From NCBI GenBank assembly GCA_900317025.1, contig ONFG01000017.1, forward strand, positions 1 to 39,844: a stretch of DNA of 39,844 bases, given 5' to 3'. This document shows, one piece after another, positions 15,332 to 23,502 of this stretch (position 1 is its first letter; each line of letters opens with the position of its first letter). The translations under genes and the position numbers were made by a program. The notes beneath the pieces were generated by a model that worked only from the letters and a program-made list of their open reading frames with translations, was not told the origin of the DNA and did not search any database. The stretch comes from an uncultured Eubacteriales bacterium (GTDB taxonomy: Bacteria > Bacillota > Clostridia > Oscillospirales > Acutalibacteraceae).

Positions 15332-16723
15332 ATGCGTTACACAAAAAAAGGCGAGCTTTACTCGTCTCTCGAAGCGTATTCAAAAACGAAAGCCTACCCG
15401 TTCCATATGCCGGGGCATAAGCGAAACTCAGGGCTGCTCGGCTCAGCTTTGCCCTACGATATCGACATCACCGAGATCAGCGGCTTCGACGACCTTCACA
15501 GTGCAAAAGGCATACTCAAAAACGTACAGGAAAAGGCGCAGCGGCTCTACCGCAGCGAAAGGTCGTATATCCTCGTAAACGGAAGCACCTGCGGGATATT
15601 GGCGGCAATTTCCTCGGTCGTTCACCGGGGCGACTGCGTTATCGCCGCCCGCAACTGCCACAAGGCGGTCTACAATGCCTGCTTCCTCTCGGAGCTTGAC
15701 GTCCGCTTTATCTTCCCCGATACGAACGAGCTTGGAATCTGCGCCTCGATAACGCCGCAGAGCGTTTTTCGCGCACTTGAAGACTGCCCGAACGCTAAGG
15801 CTGTTATCCTGACGTCACCGACGTACGAAGGCGTTATCAGCGATATTAAAGCGATCGCCGACATCTGCCACGCTCACGGCGCCCCGCTGATAGTCGACAG
15901 CGCCCACGGTGCGCACCTACCGTTTTTCTCGTTCGGGAAGCCCGGCGAGCCGGTAACAAACGGCGCGGACATCGTGATATCGAGCCTTCACAAGACACTT
16001 CCCTCGCTTACGCAGACGGCGGTCGCTCACGTAAACGGTGGCCTTGTCGATCACGAACGTTTTGAAAAATACCTCGGTTTTTTTGAAACGAGCAGCCCGT
16101 CTTACGTTCTGATGGCATCGATCGACGCCTGCTTCGACTTTCTAAGCGGCATCGAGGAAATGTTTTCGCAGTACGAAAATCGACTCCGGGCGTTTTACGA
16201 GAGCGTAAAGGCACTTGAAAAGCTGAACGTTCTCCGCGGTGACGCTCACGGGTGGTACGCCTTTGACAAGGGCAAGCTCGTTATCTCGACTGGCGGCACG
16301 AGCATTACGGGAGTGCAGCTTATGGAGCGGCTTCGCCTTGAATACGGGCTGGAACTTGAAATGGCATACCCGATGTACGCGCTGGCAATGACAAGCGTCT
16401 GCGACACCGACGAGGGGCTTTCGCGGCTCTCAAAGGCACTTTGCGAGATCGACAAAACGCTTAAGCGCACCTCGGGCAGCACATTCCCGCCGAAGCTGCC
16501 CCGCCCGATACGGCTTTGCATGACGAACGCCGAGCTTGACGCTTTGCCGAAAACGCAGCTTACACGCGAGCTTGCCGAAGGCGGCGGTTTCGTCAGCCGA
16601 AGCTGCATTTTCGCCTACCCTCCGGGGATCCCGATAGTAACGCCGGGCGAGATAGTCAGCACGGAAGAATTTGAGTACATCGAGGCGCTCAAGCGCTGCG
16701 GCGTTCGCGTTGAAGCGATATAA
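15332..16723 (+). CDS. Orn/Lys/Arg decarboxylase family PLP enzyme
   Basis: 463 residues. An N-terminal FHMPGHKR motif, GSTCGILAAI, the PLP-lysine motif SSLHKTLPSLTQTA (near 230), and a small C-terminal domain with YPPGIPIVTPGE place it in the short SpeA/YaaO-like group (group III fold, 460-490 residues). The substrate (Arg, Lys or Orn) cannot be told from sequence; polyamine synthesis is the likely role. GGAGAA precedes the ATG. Confidence 0.9.
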   Translation: MRYTKKGELYSSLEAYSKTKAYPFHMPGHKRNSGLLGSALPYDIDITEISGFDDLHSAKGILKNVQEKAQRLYRSERSYILVNGSTCGILAAISSVVHRGDCVIAARNCHKAVYNACFLSELDVRFIFPDTNELGICASITPQSVFRALEDCPNAKAVILTSPTYEGVISDIKAIADICHAHGAPLIVDSAHGAHLPFFSFGKPGEPVTNGADIVISSLHKTLPSLTQTAVAHVNGGLVDHERFEKYLGFFETSSPSYVLMASIDACFDFLSGIEEMFSQYENRLRAFYESVKALEKLNVLRGDAHGWYAFDKGKLVISTGGTSITGVQLMERLRLEYGLELEMAYPMYALAMTSVCDTDEGLSRLSKALCEIDKTLKRTSGSTFPPKLPRPIRLCMTNAELDALPKTQLTRELAEGGGFVSRSCIFAYPPGIPIVTPGEIVSTEEFEYIEALKRCGVRVEAI

Positions 16724-16731
16724 AAAACTGA

Positions 16732-16767
16732 CCCGGGAGCTTCATAAAAGGCTCCCGGGCTTTTTTT
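16732..16767. terminator. Bidirectional terminator
   Basis: CCCGGGAGC and GCTCCCGGG form a perfect 9-bp stem. A T7 run follows on the plus strand, and on the minus strand CAG then T6. It serves the decarboxylase gene and the convergent DUF1648-like gene. Confidence 0.93.
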
Positions 16768-17488
16768 ATTCCTTTGATCTCTTTTTTGACGCCGAATATG
16801 AGTAGAGCAGCGGCGTTAAAAACGCGATAAAAAGCAGTTCGATGACCGCTATGCAGTTGGGTATATTGTTGTTTACGACAAGCGACCACGCCGCAAGGCA
16901 AACGCCGACCATGCCCGCCATTACGCCGAGCATAGTGGAGATGCGCTTCGAGCGCTTGAGCGCCTGCGCGTTGCCTTCCAGCCATTTGACTTCGATGCCG
17001 CAGATGACAGCTTTGTCTCCTCCTCCGTAGAGCGACGAAGCAAAGATTATGAACGCGCTGAGCATAACGACGATTATCGAAGGCATAATCACTCCTATGT
17101 TTTCGATCTTATTGAGCGCAAGCCCCGTCATTACCCAGCTTATAACGGCGAAAAACCATGTGCAGAGCATATCTGCGTTATCGCTTTTCCTGCTGCGCCC
17201 GGAAAGGAACTCGTCAACGGCGCTAGTTTCACTGCCGTCCGGCTCTTCTTCCGGCTCCCCGGCCGAGCCGCCATCGCTTTTATTATTGATGATCTCCGTA
17301 AGGCGGAACACGCCCGATATCACGAGCGGGATCGCCGCATAGATCAGATAGAACCACTTGCTGCCGTGAAGCTGCGCAAGCCCCGCCGGACCGTAGAGCG
17401 TTATTACCTCGTCCGGCATAAATATCCCGATCACCATCAGATTCAGCACCGCATTCACGGCGGAAAGCGTGAAGATCAGTTTTCGCAT
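16766..17488 (-). CDS. DUF1648/SdpI-like integral membrane protein
   Basis: 240 residues with about six predicted membrane segments and an acidic cytoplasmic or linker loop (GEPEEEPDGSE, near 80). The N-terminal MPDEVITLYGPAG...HGSKW...IPLVISGVFRL fits the DUF1648 pattern (a P-x-x-(I/V)-x-x-H/Y-x-x-x-G...GSK motif) found in SdpI-like immunity/signalling proteins. The function here is unknown. It has its own promoter and a GGCGGTGAT ribosome binding site. Confidence 0.75.
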   Translation of the reverse strand: MRKLIFTLSAVNAVLNLMVIGIFMPDEVITLYGPAGLAQLHGSKWFYLIYAAIPLVISGVFRLTEIINNKSDGGSAGEPEEEPDGSETSAVDEFLSGRSRKSDNADMLCTWFFAVISWVMTGLALNKIENIGVIMPSIIVVMLSAFIIFASSLYGGGDKAVICGIEVKWLEGNAQALKRSKRISTMLGVMAGMVGVCLAAWSLVVNNNIPNCIAVIELLFIAFLTPLLYSYSASKKRSKE

Positions 17489-17541
17489 AAAGCATCACCG
17501 CCTTTTTATTTCAAAAAATGAATATACATATATCCATGCTA

Positions 17542-17570
17542 ATTATACCAAACACATCGAAAAAAGTCAA
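17542..17570 (-). promoter_or_regulatory. Promoter of the DUF1648-like gene
   Basis: TTGACT-N17-TATAAT on the minus strand, about 50 bp before the start codon. Confidence 0.88.
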
Positions 17571-17601
17571 GAAACCCTCGGGCGGAGTGTCGCACCCCGC
17601 A

Positions 17602-17666
17602 GGGCACTTCAAACGCCGACCAATCAGCCTGCGCCTTCGGCTTGACTTCTTGGGGCGTTTTTGGCG
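17602..17666 (+). terminator. Terminator-like nested hairpin in an intergenic region
   Basis: On the plus strand AAACGCC, CCAA and AGCC pair in order with GGCT, TTGG and GGCGTTT, ending in a T run (17611-17665 region). No plus-strand gene or clear promoter leads into it. It could end a small RNA made from 17571 onward, or be remnant structure. Confidence 0.4.
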
Positions 17667-17672
17667 CCGCTC

Positions 17673-17728
17673 ACAGTTCCAATTTTTATTTTTTGTAAGG
17701 CTTAGCCCTTCTCCGCGCCGAGGGCTGC
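17673..17728 (+). repeat. Dispersed repeat B, copy 2
   Basis: Aligns end to end with 4693-4752 in the same orientation (ACAGT, T-rich middle, CTCCG-CCGAGGGCTGC). It folds as AGCCCT ... AGGGCT. Confidence 0.55.
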
Positions 17729-17746
17729 ACACTGAGAATATAGACT

Positions 17747-17774
17747 CACCCCGCAGTTGTCCGGCTGCGGGGTG
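17747..17774 (-). terminator. Strong inverted repeat after the DUF3592-like gene
   Basis: CACCCCGCAG and CTGCGGGGTG form a perfect 10-bp stem with an 8-nt loop, 19 bp beyond the stop codon. The T tract is poor (AGTCTATATT), so termination strength is uncertain. Confidence 0.6.
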
Positions 17775-17792
17775 GGTATGTTATGTTATGTT

Positions 17793-18398
17793 TCAGGCAA
17801 AAGCTTTGCTTTCGATACACATTATAACGATCATAACAAGCGGCAGCATACCGAAAACGGCAGCCGCGGCGTATGTGAATCTGATCCTCTTTTTGCTGCT
17901 TTGCGGGCTGTAGCAGTCTGACGGGAACGCTGGATTAACCATCAACGCGACTTCGCCGCCGACCTCCGGCTTCGAGCTTGAAGCCGTGATATCGCGGACA
18001 ACGTATGCCTTGCCGTCGTACTGGAACATAAAGCGGCGGCGGTACAGCGTGGTCTTGTCATACTCGGTATCGAAGCCGCAAACAGAGGCCGTCACCTTTT
18101 CGGTGCAGCGGGCAACCTTCCCCTTCGTGTTCAGCCTTGTTTCGATGTAAAGCTTTACGCCCATCGCGGAAAAAGCGGCCGCAAGCCCCGCGTAGGTGAA
18201 GCCCTCAAGCGTGATCCCGCCCGTTATTAGACGAATAATCAGCGAATAAAGAGCGAACATCACGGCAAGGCTGCCGGCATAGATCAGAACGGATCTCAGC
18301 AAAGACTGATTCTCTGCGGGCTTTTTGAAGTTCATGTATTCTTTCGGTTTATCGTGTTCGTCCTGTATTCTGGTGCTGTCGTCAGTGTATCCGTTCAT
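17793..18398 (-). CDS. DUF3592-like membrane protein
   Basis: 201 residues: a hydrophilic N-terminus, two closely spaced membrane segments (about 36-80), a soluble beta-rich middle, and a last membrane segment near the C-terminus. The middle stretch (RRRFMFQYDGKAYVVRD...VGGEVALMVNPAFPSDCY) follows the DUF3592 pattern of a tyrosine-rich strand, a vGd/e turn and a YNP-like ending. Function unknown. It lies 12 bp after the 18411 gene, so it is probably co-transcribed with it. Confidence 0.7.
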   Translation of the reverse strand: MNGYTDDSTRIQDEHDKPKEYMNFKKPAENQSLLRSVLIYAGSLAVMFALYSLIIRLITGGITLEGFTYAGLAAAFSAMGVKLYIETRLNTKGKVARCTEKVTASVCGFDTEYDKTTLYRRRFMFQYDGKAYVVRDITASSSKPEVGGEVALMVNPAFPSDCYSPQSSKKRIRFTYAAAAVFGMLPLVMIVIMCIESKAFA

Positions 18399-18410
18399 CG
18401 GATCACCCCT

Positions 18411-18890
18411 TTATACTCTCTCTGTTTGCTTTCGGCTGAGGTATTTTTCCACGGCACGCCTCACCTCGTCGGCGGTCTCAAGCGCAAGCTCCTTATTTGT
18501 CGTGCTCATCTCGCTGCGCCCGAAATATATTTCGAGCAGTTCCTGCATGACCTCGCGGTCGGTAAGGCGGCGGTTCTCGTCCGCCGTTACGGAGATCACA
18601 CAGTGGCGCTCGACGTGGCTCTTTACCTCGCTCAGCATAGGCTCTTCAAGCTGCAAAAGCCCGCGCGATATGCTGGAAAGCGCCCTCGACGGGACAAGCT
18701 CCCGCTTTGCTTCGAGCTTTACGCGGATCGCGTATTCCGAGATGCGCCCAAGGTAGGTGATCGTCTTCTTGATGCGTGCAGACGACGCGTTCTTATTAGA
18801 TTCGTCAATAACACGCTTGATTTCCTCAAGCAACTCGTCGCTTATGGCCTTCGAGTCCGCCATCGTGACCCGCAGATAGTATTCGTACAT
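18411..18890 (-). CDS. Uncharacterised soluble protein
   Basis: 159 residues, charged and predicted mostly helical, no membrane segment and no family I recognise. Segments such as DELLEEIKRVIDESNKNASSARIKKTITYLGRISEYAIRVKLEAKRELV suggest a helical bundle. The start MYEYYLRVTMAD is chosen because AAAAGGAG lies 8 nt upstream; the longer open frame crosses the promoter. It is first in a two-gene unit with the DUF3592-like membrane protein. Confidence 0.7.
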   Translation of the reverse strand: MYEYYLRVTMADSKAISDELLEEIKRVIDESNKNASSARIKKTITYLGRISEYAIRVKLEAKRELVPSRALSSISRGLLQLEEPMLSEVKSHVERHCVISVTADENRRLTDREVMQELLEIYFGRSEMSTTNKELALETADEVRRAVEKYLSRKQTERV

Positions 18891-18987
18891 AAGGATAGCT
18901 CCTTTTCTCCGTGGCCTAATACCTGACTGCAACAGATACAGATCCGAAAAGGCCGTCTGAATTCTATTGAGTACAAGTATTATATTA

Positions 18988-19016
18988 ATCATACATAAAA
19001 AAGATGTGGATGTCAA
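18988..19016 (-). promoter_or_regulatory. Promoter of the 18411-17793 unit
   Basis: TTGACA-N17-TATGAT on the minus strand, with a leader of about 90 nt. Confidence 0.85.
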
Positions 19017-19039
19017 GATAAAATATACATAAAAGACAA

Positions 19040-19072
19040 CCCCCGGAGGATCGCAAAGCGGCAATCCTCCAG
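19040..19072 (-). terminator. Terminator of the 67-residue small gene
   Basis: GGAGGAT and ATCCTCC pair with an inner TGC/GCG, followed on the minus strand by GGGGGTTGTCTTTTA. Confidence 0.7.
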
Positions 19073-19086
19073 GGAGATTGTGCAAA

Positions 19087-19290
19087 TCAGTATAGCTCCG
19101 ATAAATACAGTATACGCTCGGCAAAGGCAGGATACACACGGCGCGCAGGGTAAAGGGTCTGAAGCTTATCAATAGCCTGCTGCCGCTCGGAAGCTGTAAA
19201 TGTGTAGTTGATAAGGCGTCCAACACAGGAACTCATTCTTCTCCAACGTTCAACGTCTTTCAATGTCCATGTAGGAATAGGGTGTTTCAT
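19087..19290 (-). CDS. Small protein of unknown function
   Basis: 67 residues, basic and aromatic-rich (MKHPIPTWTLKDVERWRRMS...), no signal or membrane segment. It is supported as a real gene by an AAAAGGAG site 7 nt before the ATG, its own TTGACA promoter and its own terminator. No family recognised. The N-terminal PTWTLKDVERWRRM resembles a short amphipathic helix. Confidence 0.65.
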   Translation of the reverse strand: MKHPIPTWTLKDVERWRRMSSCVGRLINYTFTASERQQAIDKLQTLYPARRVYPAFAERILYLSELY

Positions 19291-19344
19291 AATAATTCTC
19301 CTTTTGAATTTATTGATAAATATGCGCAGTATTATCGCAATTAC

Positions 19345-19373
19345 ATTTTACCATCTTCTATTCCGAATGTCAA
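19345..19373 (-). promoter_or_regulatory. Promoter of the small 67-residue gene
   Basis: TTGACA-N17-TAAAAT on the minus strand. Confidence 0.8.
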
Positions 19374-19397
19374 TACTTCATCAAAAGATTTCTATTG

Positions 19398-19438
19398 CAA
19401 AAAATTAAATCACCGTAAGCGATCTGCCCCGGTGATTT
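19398..19438 (-). terminator. Terminator of the thyX-to-U32 operon
   Basis: AAATCACCG and CGGTGATTT pair over 9 bp with a 14-nt loop, followed by AATTTTTT on the minus strand, 18 bp beyond the U32 gene stop. Confidence 0.85.
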
Positions 19439-19455
19439 ATAGGCTTATAATGACT

Positions 19456-20676
19456 TTAGCTTCGTTTTTTTCTCAGGAACGAGCCTGTTTTTACGTGGCG
19501 ATCGGAGATAAGAGTAAGGCGCTCCATCGCGTGAGGCGCAGAGTCTACGGCTTCGCCGCTCTCGTTTTTTAGCCCCAGCACGCTGATCTCGTATGATGGC
19601 TCTCCCGGAGGGAGAACGTCGAGCGTGTCGCCGACGAGAAACTTGTTCCGCTGCGTGATGATGCTTTCGTTTTCGCCGCCGCTTTCGCACATCGCAACGA
19701 CGTCGTAATTGCGGATATACCCGCCGAAGCCCGTCTGCTGACCCGGCTGTGTGCCGAAGAAGAAGCCGGTGTTATACTCGCGGTGGGAGACCTTCTCTAC
19801 CTCGTCGTGCGCCCACTGCGGCAGAACGTAGCCCTCCGGGTCGCGCTCGTAAGCACGGACCGCGCCGGCGTAGGCGTTCGTCACAACGGAGGTATAATAA
19901 GCCGACTTCGCGCGCCCCTCGATCTTCAGGCTCTTAACGCCCGCCTCGAGCAGCTCGGGCAGGTGGTCGATCATGCACAGGTCGCGCGAGTTGTATAGGT
20001 ATGTGCCGGTGTCGTCCTGCTCGACCGGGAAATACTGACCATCTCGGTTTTCCTCGTAGAGGTGATACTTCCAGCGGCAAGGCTGCGCGCAGTCGCCGCG
20101 GTTGGCGTCGCGCCCCGTCATGTAGCTTGAGATAAGGCAGCGCCCCGAAAAGGAGACGCACATAGAGCCGTGGACGAACGTCTCAATCTCAAGCTCCGGC
20201 GGGGTATTCCTGCGTATCTCTTTGATCTCGGCGATCGAAAGCTCGCGCGCGAGAACGACGCGCTTTACGCCCATTCCGAAAAGCACATTCGCCGTGGCGT
20301 AATTGACGATGCCGGTCTGGGTAGAGGCGTGCAGCTCGACCTTCGGAGCGTATTTCTTCGCCATTTCAAGCACGCCGAGGTCGGCGATGATGAAGGCGTC
20401 AGCGCCAAGCTCCTGCGCCGTCTGCAAAAAGCCGGGAAGCTCCGAAAGCTCGCTGCTTCTCGGCAGCACGTTGCACGTTATATGAACTCTTGCGCCGTGC
20501 TTATGGGCGAAATCGATCCCCTCCGCAAGCTGCTCCTTCGTAAAATTCTTCGATGCCGTCCTCATTCCGAATTGCGTTCCCGCAAGGTAAACGGCGTCCG
20601 CGCCGAAGCTTACGGCGGCCTTCAGACACTCGAGGTCGCCCGCGGGAGACAGCACCTCGTATTTATGGTCGTTCAT
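19456..20676 (-). CDS. Peptidase U32 family protein (TrhP/YrrN-O like)
   Basis: 406 residues. The U32 signature ETFVHGSMCVSFSGRC (near 175) and the Cys motif RGDCAQPCRW are present, with KSLKIEGRAKS and a C-terminal beta domain. U32 proteins such as YrrN/YrrO (TrhP) and RlhA act in tRNA or rRNA hydroxylation rather than as true peptidases; the cysteines may bind an Fe-S cluster. The position after mltG matches the Bacillus yrrL-yrrM-yrrN-yrrO neighbourhood, so tRNA U34 5-hydroxylation is the best guess. The start MNDHKYEVL has a CAGGAGTGAT site. Confidence 0.88.
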   Translation of the reverse strand: MNDHKYEVLSPAGDLECLKAAVSFGADAVYLAGTQFGMRTASKNFTKEQLAEGIDFAHKHGARVHITCNVLPRSSELSELPGFLQTAQELGADAFIIADLGVLEMAKKYAPKVELHASTQTGIVNYATANVLFGMGVKRVVLARELSIAEIKEIRRNTPPELEIETFVHGSMCVSFSGRCLISSYMTGRDANRGDCAQPCRWKYHLYEENRDGQYFPVEQDDTGTYLYNSRDLCMIDHLPELLEAGVKSLKIEGRAKSAYYTSVVTNAYAGAVRAYERDPEGYVLPQWAHDEVEKVSHREYNTGFFFGTQPGQQTGFGGYIRNYDVVAMCESGGENESIITQRNKFLVGDTLDVLPPGEPSYEISVLGLKNESGEAVDSAPHAMERLTLISDRHVKTGSFLRKKRS

Positions 20677-20744
20677 GAGATCACTCCTGTTTTGCAATAA
20701 TGCCTGTACGCCGCTTTCACAACGCACAGGCAGCTTGTGTTTTA

Positions 20745-22286
20745 TCAGTTGAGACCTGCCAGCGAGAGGTTGTACTGGTGATCGCCCGAGGTCGAGGCAT
20801 AATAAGCGACTGCGGCGCTCTCTTCGGTAGCAGCCTTATGGCAGAAGTAGTAGTAGTTAGTATCGTTCGGGTAGAGGGCAGCCTTGATGGCGTCCATTCC
20901 CGGATTGCAGACGGCGCCCGCGGGAAGACCGGCGTTCTTGTAGGTGTTGTAATTGCTTTCAAAGCCGGAGGGCAGCGTGTTCTTCTTGTATGGGTAATAC
21001 ATCGTCGGGTCGGAATCGAGCATACCTCTGATGTACTCTCCGTAGGATGAGTAGCCGTCGTTTTTGAGCGTATCGAGACGGTTGTGGAATACGCTGGAAA
21101 TGTTGTACATATCCTCGGTATTGGCTGCCTCGGACTGTATCATCGAAGCGAGAATGATAACGTCGTCCATCGTCATGCCCTGCTTTTTAGCCTGCTCTTC
21201 GATGGTGAGCTTCTCATACTTCTTGGTCTTGCGCTTGTCGGTGTCAGTCTCATACATGACATTGCCGTCATCGTCGTACATAACGTTGCCGTACTCGTCA
21301 TACATAACCTTTGGGCCGTCGTACTCGTCTTCGTCGCTGTCCTTGACCTCAATGCGCTGCTTCGTGTAGTACATTCTCGTCTCGTAGTTGTTGAGGAAGC
21401 GGTAGATCGTCGTCTCGGCGCTCTCGCCCTGGTAGAATTCGTAAGTATCGGGGAACAGGTAGCCCTCGAGCTTGTAGTACGTCTGAGATACCTTCGGGCG
21501 GTTTGCCGCAAGGAATGTGAAGTCCTCGTCAAACGTGTCGGAATTGAGCAGGCTCAGAAACTCGTCCTTGTCGCAGACCTTGTTCTCGGAAAGCTTGTCG
21601 GCGATCTCGAGAACGGTCATACCCTCGGTAAAGCGGATCTCGACCGTGTCAACGCGGTTTGCGTTCGACTGAAGGTAGTTGATGATCGCCTCGTAGTCCA
21701 TATTGTTCGTCAGCTCATAGGAGCCTTGGGTAAACATGATGTCGTCGTCCTTCGTCGCCTTTGCGTAGAGCTTGAAGTAAGACTCGCTGCTTATAACGCC
21801 GTTCTCGCTGAGGATATCGGCGATCTCGTTTACGTTGGCGTCCTGCGGCACCTTGATGATGATCTTCTCCGTCTCGCCTCTGTTGCGGCCGAGAAGGTCG
21901 TTGATGCCGACAAGCAGGAACTCGGCGAGGAAAACGCCGAGGATAAGCACGAGAACGAGCCAGACGACTCTGAAAACGCAGCCGTTTTTCTTGGCCTTCT
22001 TCTTTTTGCGCTTGCGCTCGGCTTTAAGAGCCTTTTTGCGACGGCGCTCCTCTTCCTTTTCGGAGCGGTAAACGTCCTCGTCGTTAAGCCTTGACGGGAT
22101 ATCGCTGCCGGGGCTTGAAGGGAACTCATCGGGAAGAAGATCCTCTTCGTCGTCGGGGAAGATAATGTCGTCGTCCGTATCGTCGTCGATATCGTCGATC
22201 TTCAGCTTGAAGCTGTCGATCTTTTTCTGTCTGGTCGCTTCAAGCTTCTTTTCAAGCTCTTCGTTTGAATGTTTATCGTCACTCAT
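20745..22286 (-). CDS. mltG: Endolytic murein transglycosylase MltG (YceG-like)
   Basis: 513 residues; the family is usually 340-400. A long charged cytoplasmic N-terminus (1-101, Asp/Glu then Lys/Arg rich) comes first, then one membrane anchor (102-124), a LysM-like domain (about 140-190), and the catalytic YceG domain with LEGYLFPDTYEF and ASMIQSEA (383-387, with Glu386 the likely conserved acid). Residues about 312-355 are an acidic insertion with three near repeats of VMYDxxGN. MltG cleaves nascent glycan strands at the membrane. Confidence 0.93.
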   Translation of the reverse strand: MSDDKHSNEELEKKLEATRQKKIDSFKLKIDDIDDDTDDDIIFPDDEEDLLPDEFPSSPGSDIPSRLNDEDVYRSEKEEERRRKKALKAERKRKKKKAKKNGCVFRVVWLVLVLILGVFLAEFLLVGINDLLGRNRGETEKIIIKVPQDANVNEIADILSENGVISSESYFKLYAKATKDDDIMFTQGSYELTNNMDYEAIINYLQSNANRVDTVEIRFTEGMTVLEIADKLSENKVCDKDEFLSLLNSDTFDEDFTFLAANRPKVSQTYYKLEGYLFPDTYEFYQGESAETTIYRFLNNYETRMYYTKQRIEVKDSDEDEYDGPKVMYDEYGNVMYDDDGNVMYETDTDKRKTKKYEKLTIEEQAKKQGMTMDDVIILASMIQSEAANTEDMYNISSVFHNRLDTLKNDGYSSYGEYIRGMLDSDPTMYYPYKKNTLPSGFESNYNTYKNAGLPAGAVCNPGMDAIKAALYPNDTNYYYFCHKAATEESAAVAYYASTSGDHQYNLSLAGLN

Positions 22287-22310
22287 ATTTACAATCCTTT
22301 CAGAAACTTC

Positions 22311-22907
22311 TTACCTTTCGCTTTGCGTGTGCCTTAAATAGCGCTCAGTCGCGATGATGTCGACAGGAACGTCGTAACTCGTTCGCGGCAGCTTCCATTT
22401 AACGCCGCTTGAATAGCACAGCCCGACCGAAACGCCGTGAAACTGCTTTAAGAAGCGGTCGTAATAGCCCTTGCCGTAGCCTAAGCGGTAGCCCTCGGCG
22501 TCAAAGCTCAAGCCCGGAACGACGCACAGCCCGTGTGAATAGTCGCCGACCTTCTCACACCTTTCCGGTATAGGCTCCAAAACGCCGAAATGACCGGGCG
22601 CGAGGTCGTCGAGAGACTTGATGATGTAAAACTCTATCTCGTTTGAATCGGGCAGACACCTAGGAACAGCAACTCGCTTGCCGTTGGCCCATGCGGCGTG
22701 GATAATGCCGAGAGTATCGACCTCGGTGTCTAAAGAGACGTAGGTAAAAACGAGGTCGGTCGAGGCATAGCTGCGAAGAGAGAGCACGCGGCTCTGGATC
22801 TCGGCGTCGCAGTCTGCTTTCTTTTCGCGGTCAAGACTGCGGCGGCTTGTACGAAGCGCCTTGCGAAGCTGCGTCTTTTCCGCTTTGATATCCTGGTTTA
22901 CGGGCAT
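22311..22907 (-). CDS. 5-formyltetrahydrofolate cyclo-ligase
   Basis: 198 residues, family length. ATP-dependent conversion of 5-formyl-THF to 5,10-methenyl-THF. Motifs are an N-terminal KTQLRKALRTSRR, a central VVPGLSFDAEGYRLGYGKGYYDRFL and a final DVPVDIIAT. The start MPVNQD is preferred (AAGGGAG upstream) and overlaps the DJ-1 gene by 10 bp, so they are probably translationally coupled. It sits with thyX and tmk in a folate/thymidylate setting. Confidence 0.95.
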   Translation of the reverse strand: MPVNQDIKAEKTQLRKALRTSRRSLDREKKADCDAEIQSRVLSLRSYASTDLVFTYVSLDTEVDTLGIIHAAWANGKRVAVPRCLPDSNEIEFYIIKSLDDLAPGHFGVLEPIPERCEKVGDYSHGLCVVPGLSFDAEGYRLGYGKGYYDRFLKQFHGVSVGLCYSSGVKWKLPRTSYDVPVDIIATERYLRHTQSER

Positions 22908-23437
22908 TGCATGGACTCCCTTACCTTGTTGGCAGTTTCGGCGCCGCAAAGAGTCTCGCTTATGAGAAGACCGAATTCGATTGCAGCGCCCGCGCCCTTG
23001 CCGGTGATGAAATTGCCGTCGGCAACCGCCGGAAGGTCTGTTACCTGCGCGCCGACGAGGTCTTTCTCAAAGCCCGGGTAGCAGGTCGCTTTTTTGCCCT
23101 TTAAAAGCTCCTTATGCCCGAAGACCGACGGAGCGGCGCAGATCGCGCAGAGAAGGATGTCATTAGCATCGGCATAGTCGATGTAGCTCTGAACCGTCTT
23201 GGAAGCCTCGAGATTGAGCGTGCCGGGCATTCCGCCGGGCAGCACGACAGCCTCCAGACCGTCAGTCGTAAGCTCGTCCTCGGTAAGATCCGCCTCAACG
23301 GTGATCTTGTGGGAGCTTGTGATCTTTTTTGCGCCTACGCCTACCGTCTTAACGGTAACGCCGCTTCTGCGAAGTATGTCGATCGGTGCGATAGCCTCGG
23401 TCTCTTCAAAGCCATCGGCGAGGAATACGTATACCAT
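22898..23437 (-). CDS. DJ-1/PfpI family protein
   Basis: 179 residues with the flavodoxin-like DJ-1 fold: MVYVFLADGFEETEAIAPIDILRRSG (with the conserved Glu of FEETE), VVLPGGMPGT, and the nucleophile elbow LLCAICAAPSVFG with its Cys. Members close to YajL/ThiJ act as chaperones or glyoxalase/deglycase-like enzymes; the exact role is open. GGAGGTAATAAT precedes the ATG. Confidence 0.92.
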   Translation of the reverse strand: MVYVFLADGFEETEAIAPIDILRRSGVTVKTVGVGAKKITSSHKITVEADLTEDELTTDGLEAVVLPGGMPGTLNLEASKTVQSYIDYADANDILLCAICAAPSVFGHKELLKGKKATCYPGFEKDLVGAQVTDLPAVADGNFITGKGAGAAIEFGLLISETLCGAETANKVRESMQCP

Positions 23438-23502
23438 AATTATTACCTCCGGTTGTGTTGTCAGTTGCTTTTCGTTTTATATTACAGGCGATGCCGGACC
23501 GG

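Noticed and set aside
17571-17746. Protein-coding ORF in the 17.5-17.8 kb gap
   Set aside because: The plus-strand frame there has no ribosome binding site and crosses the hairpins; base composition is that of structured non-coding DNA.
23438-23502. Regulatory element between tmk and the DJ-1 gene
   Set aside because: The gap of 65 bp has no convincing promoter or terminator.
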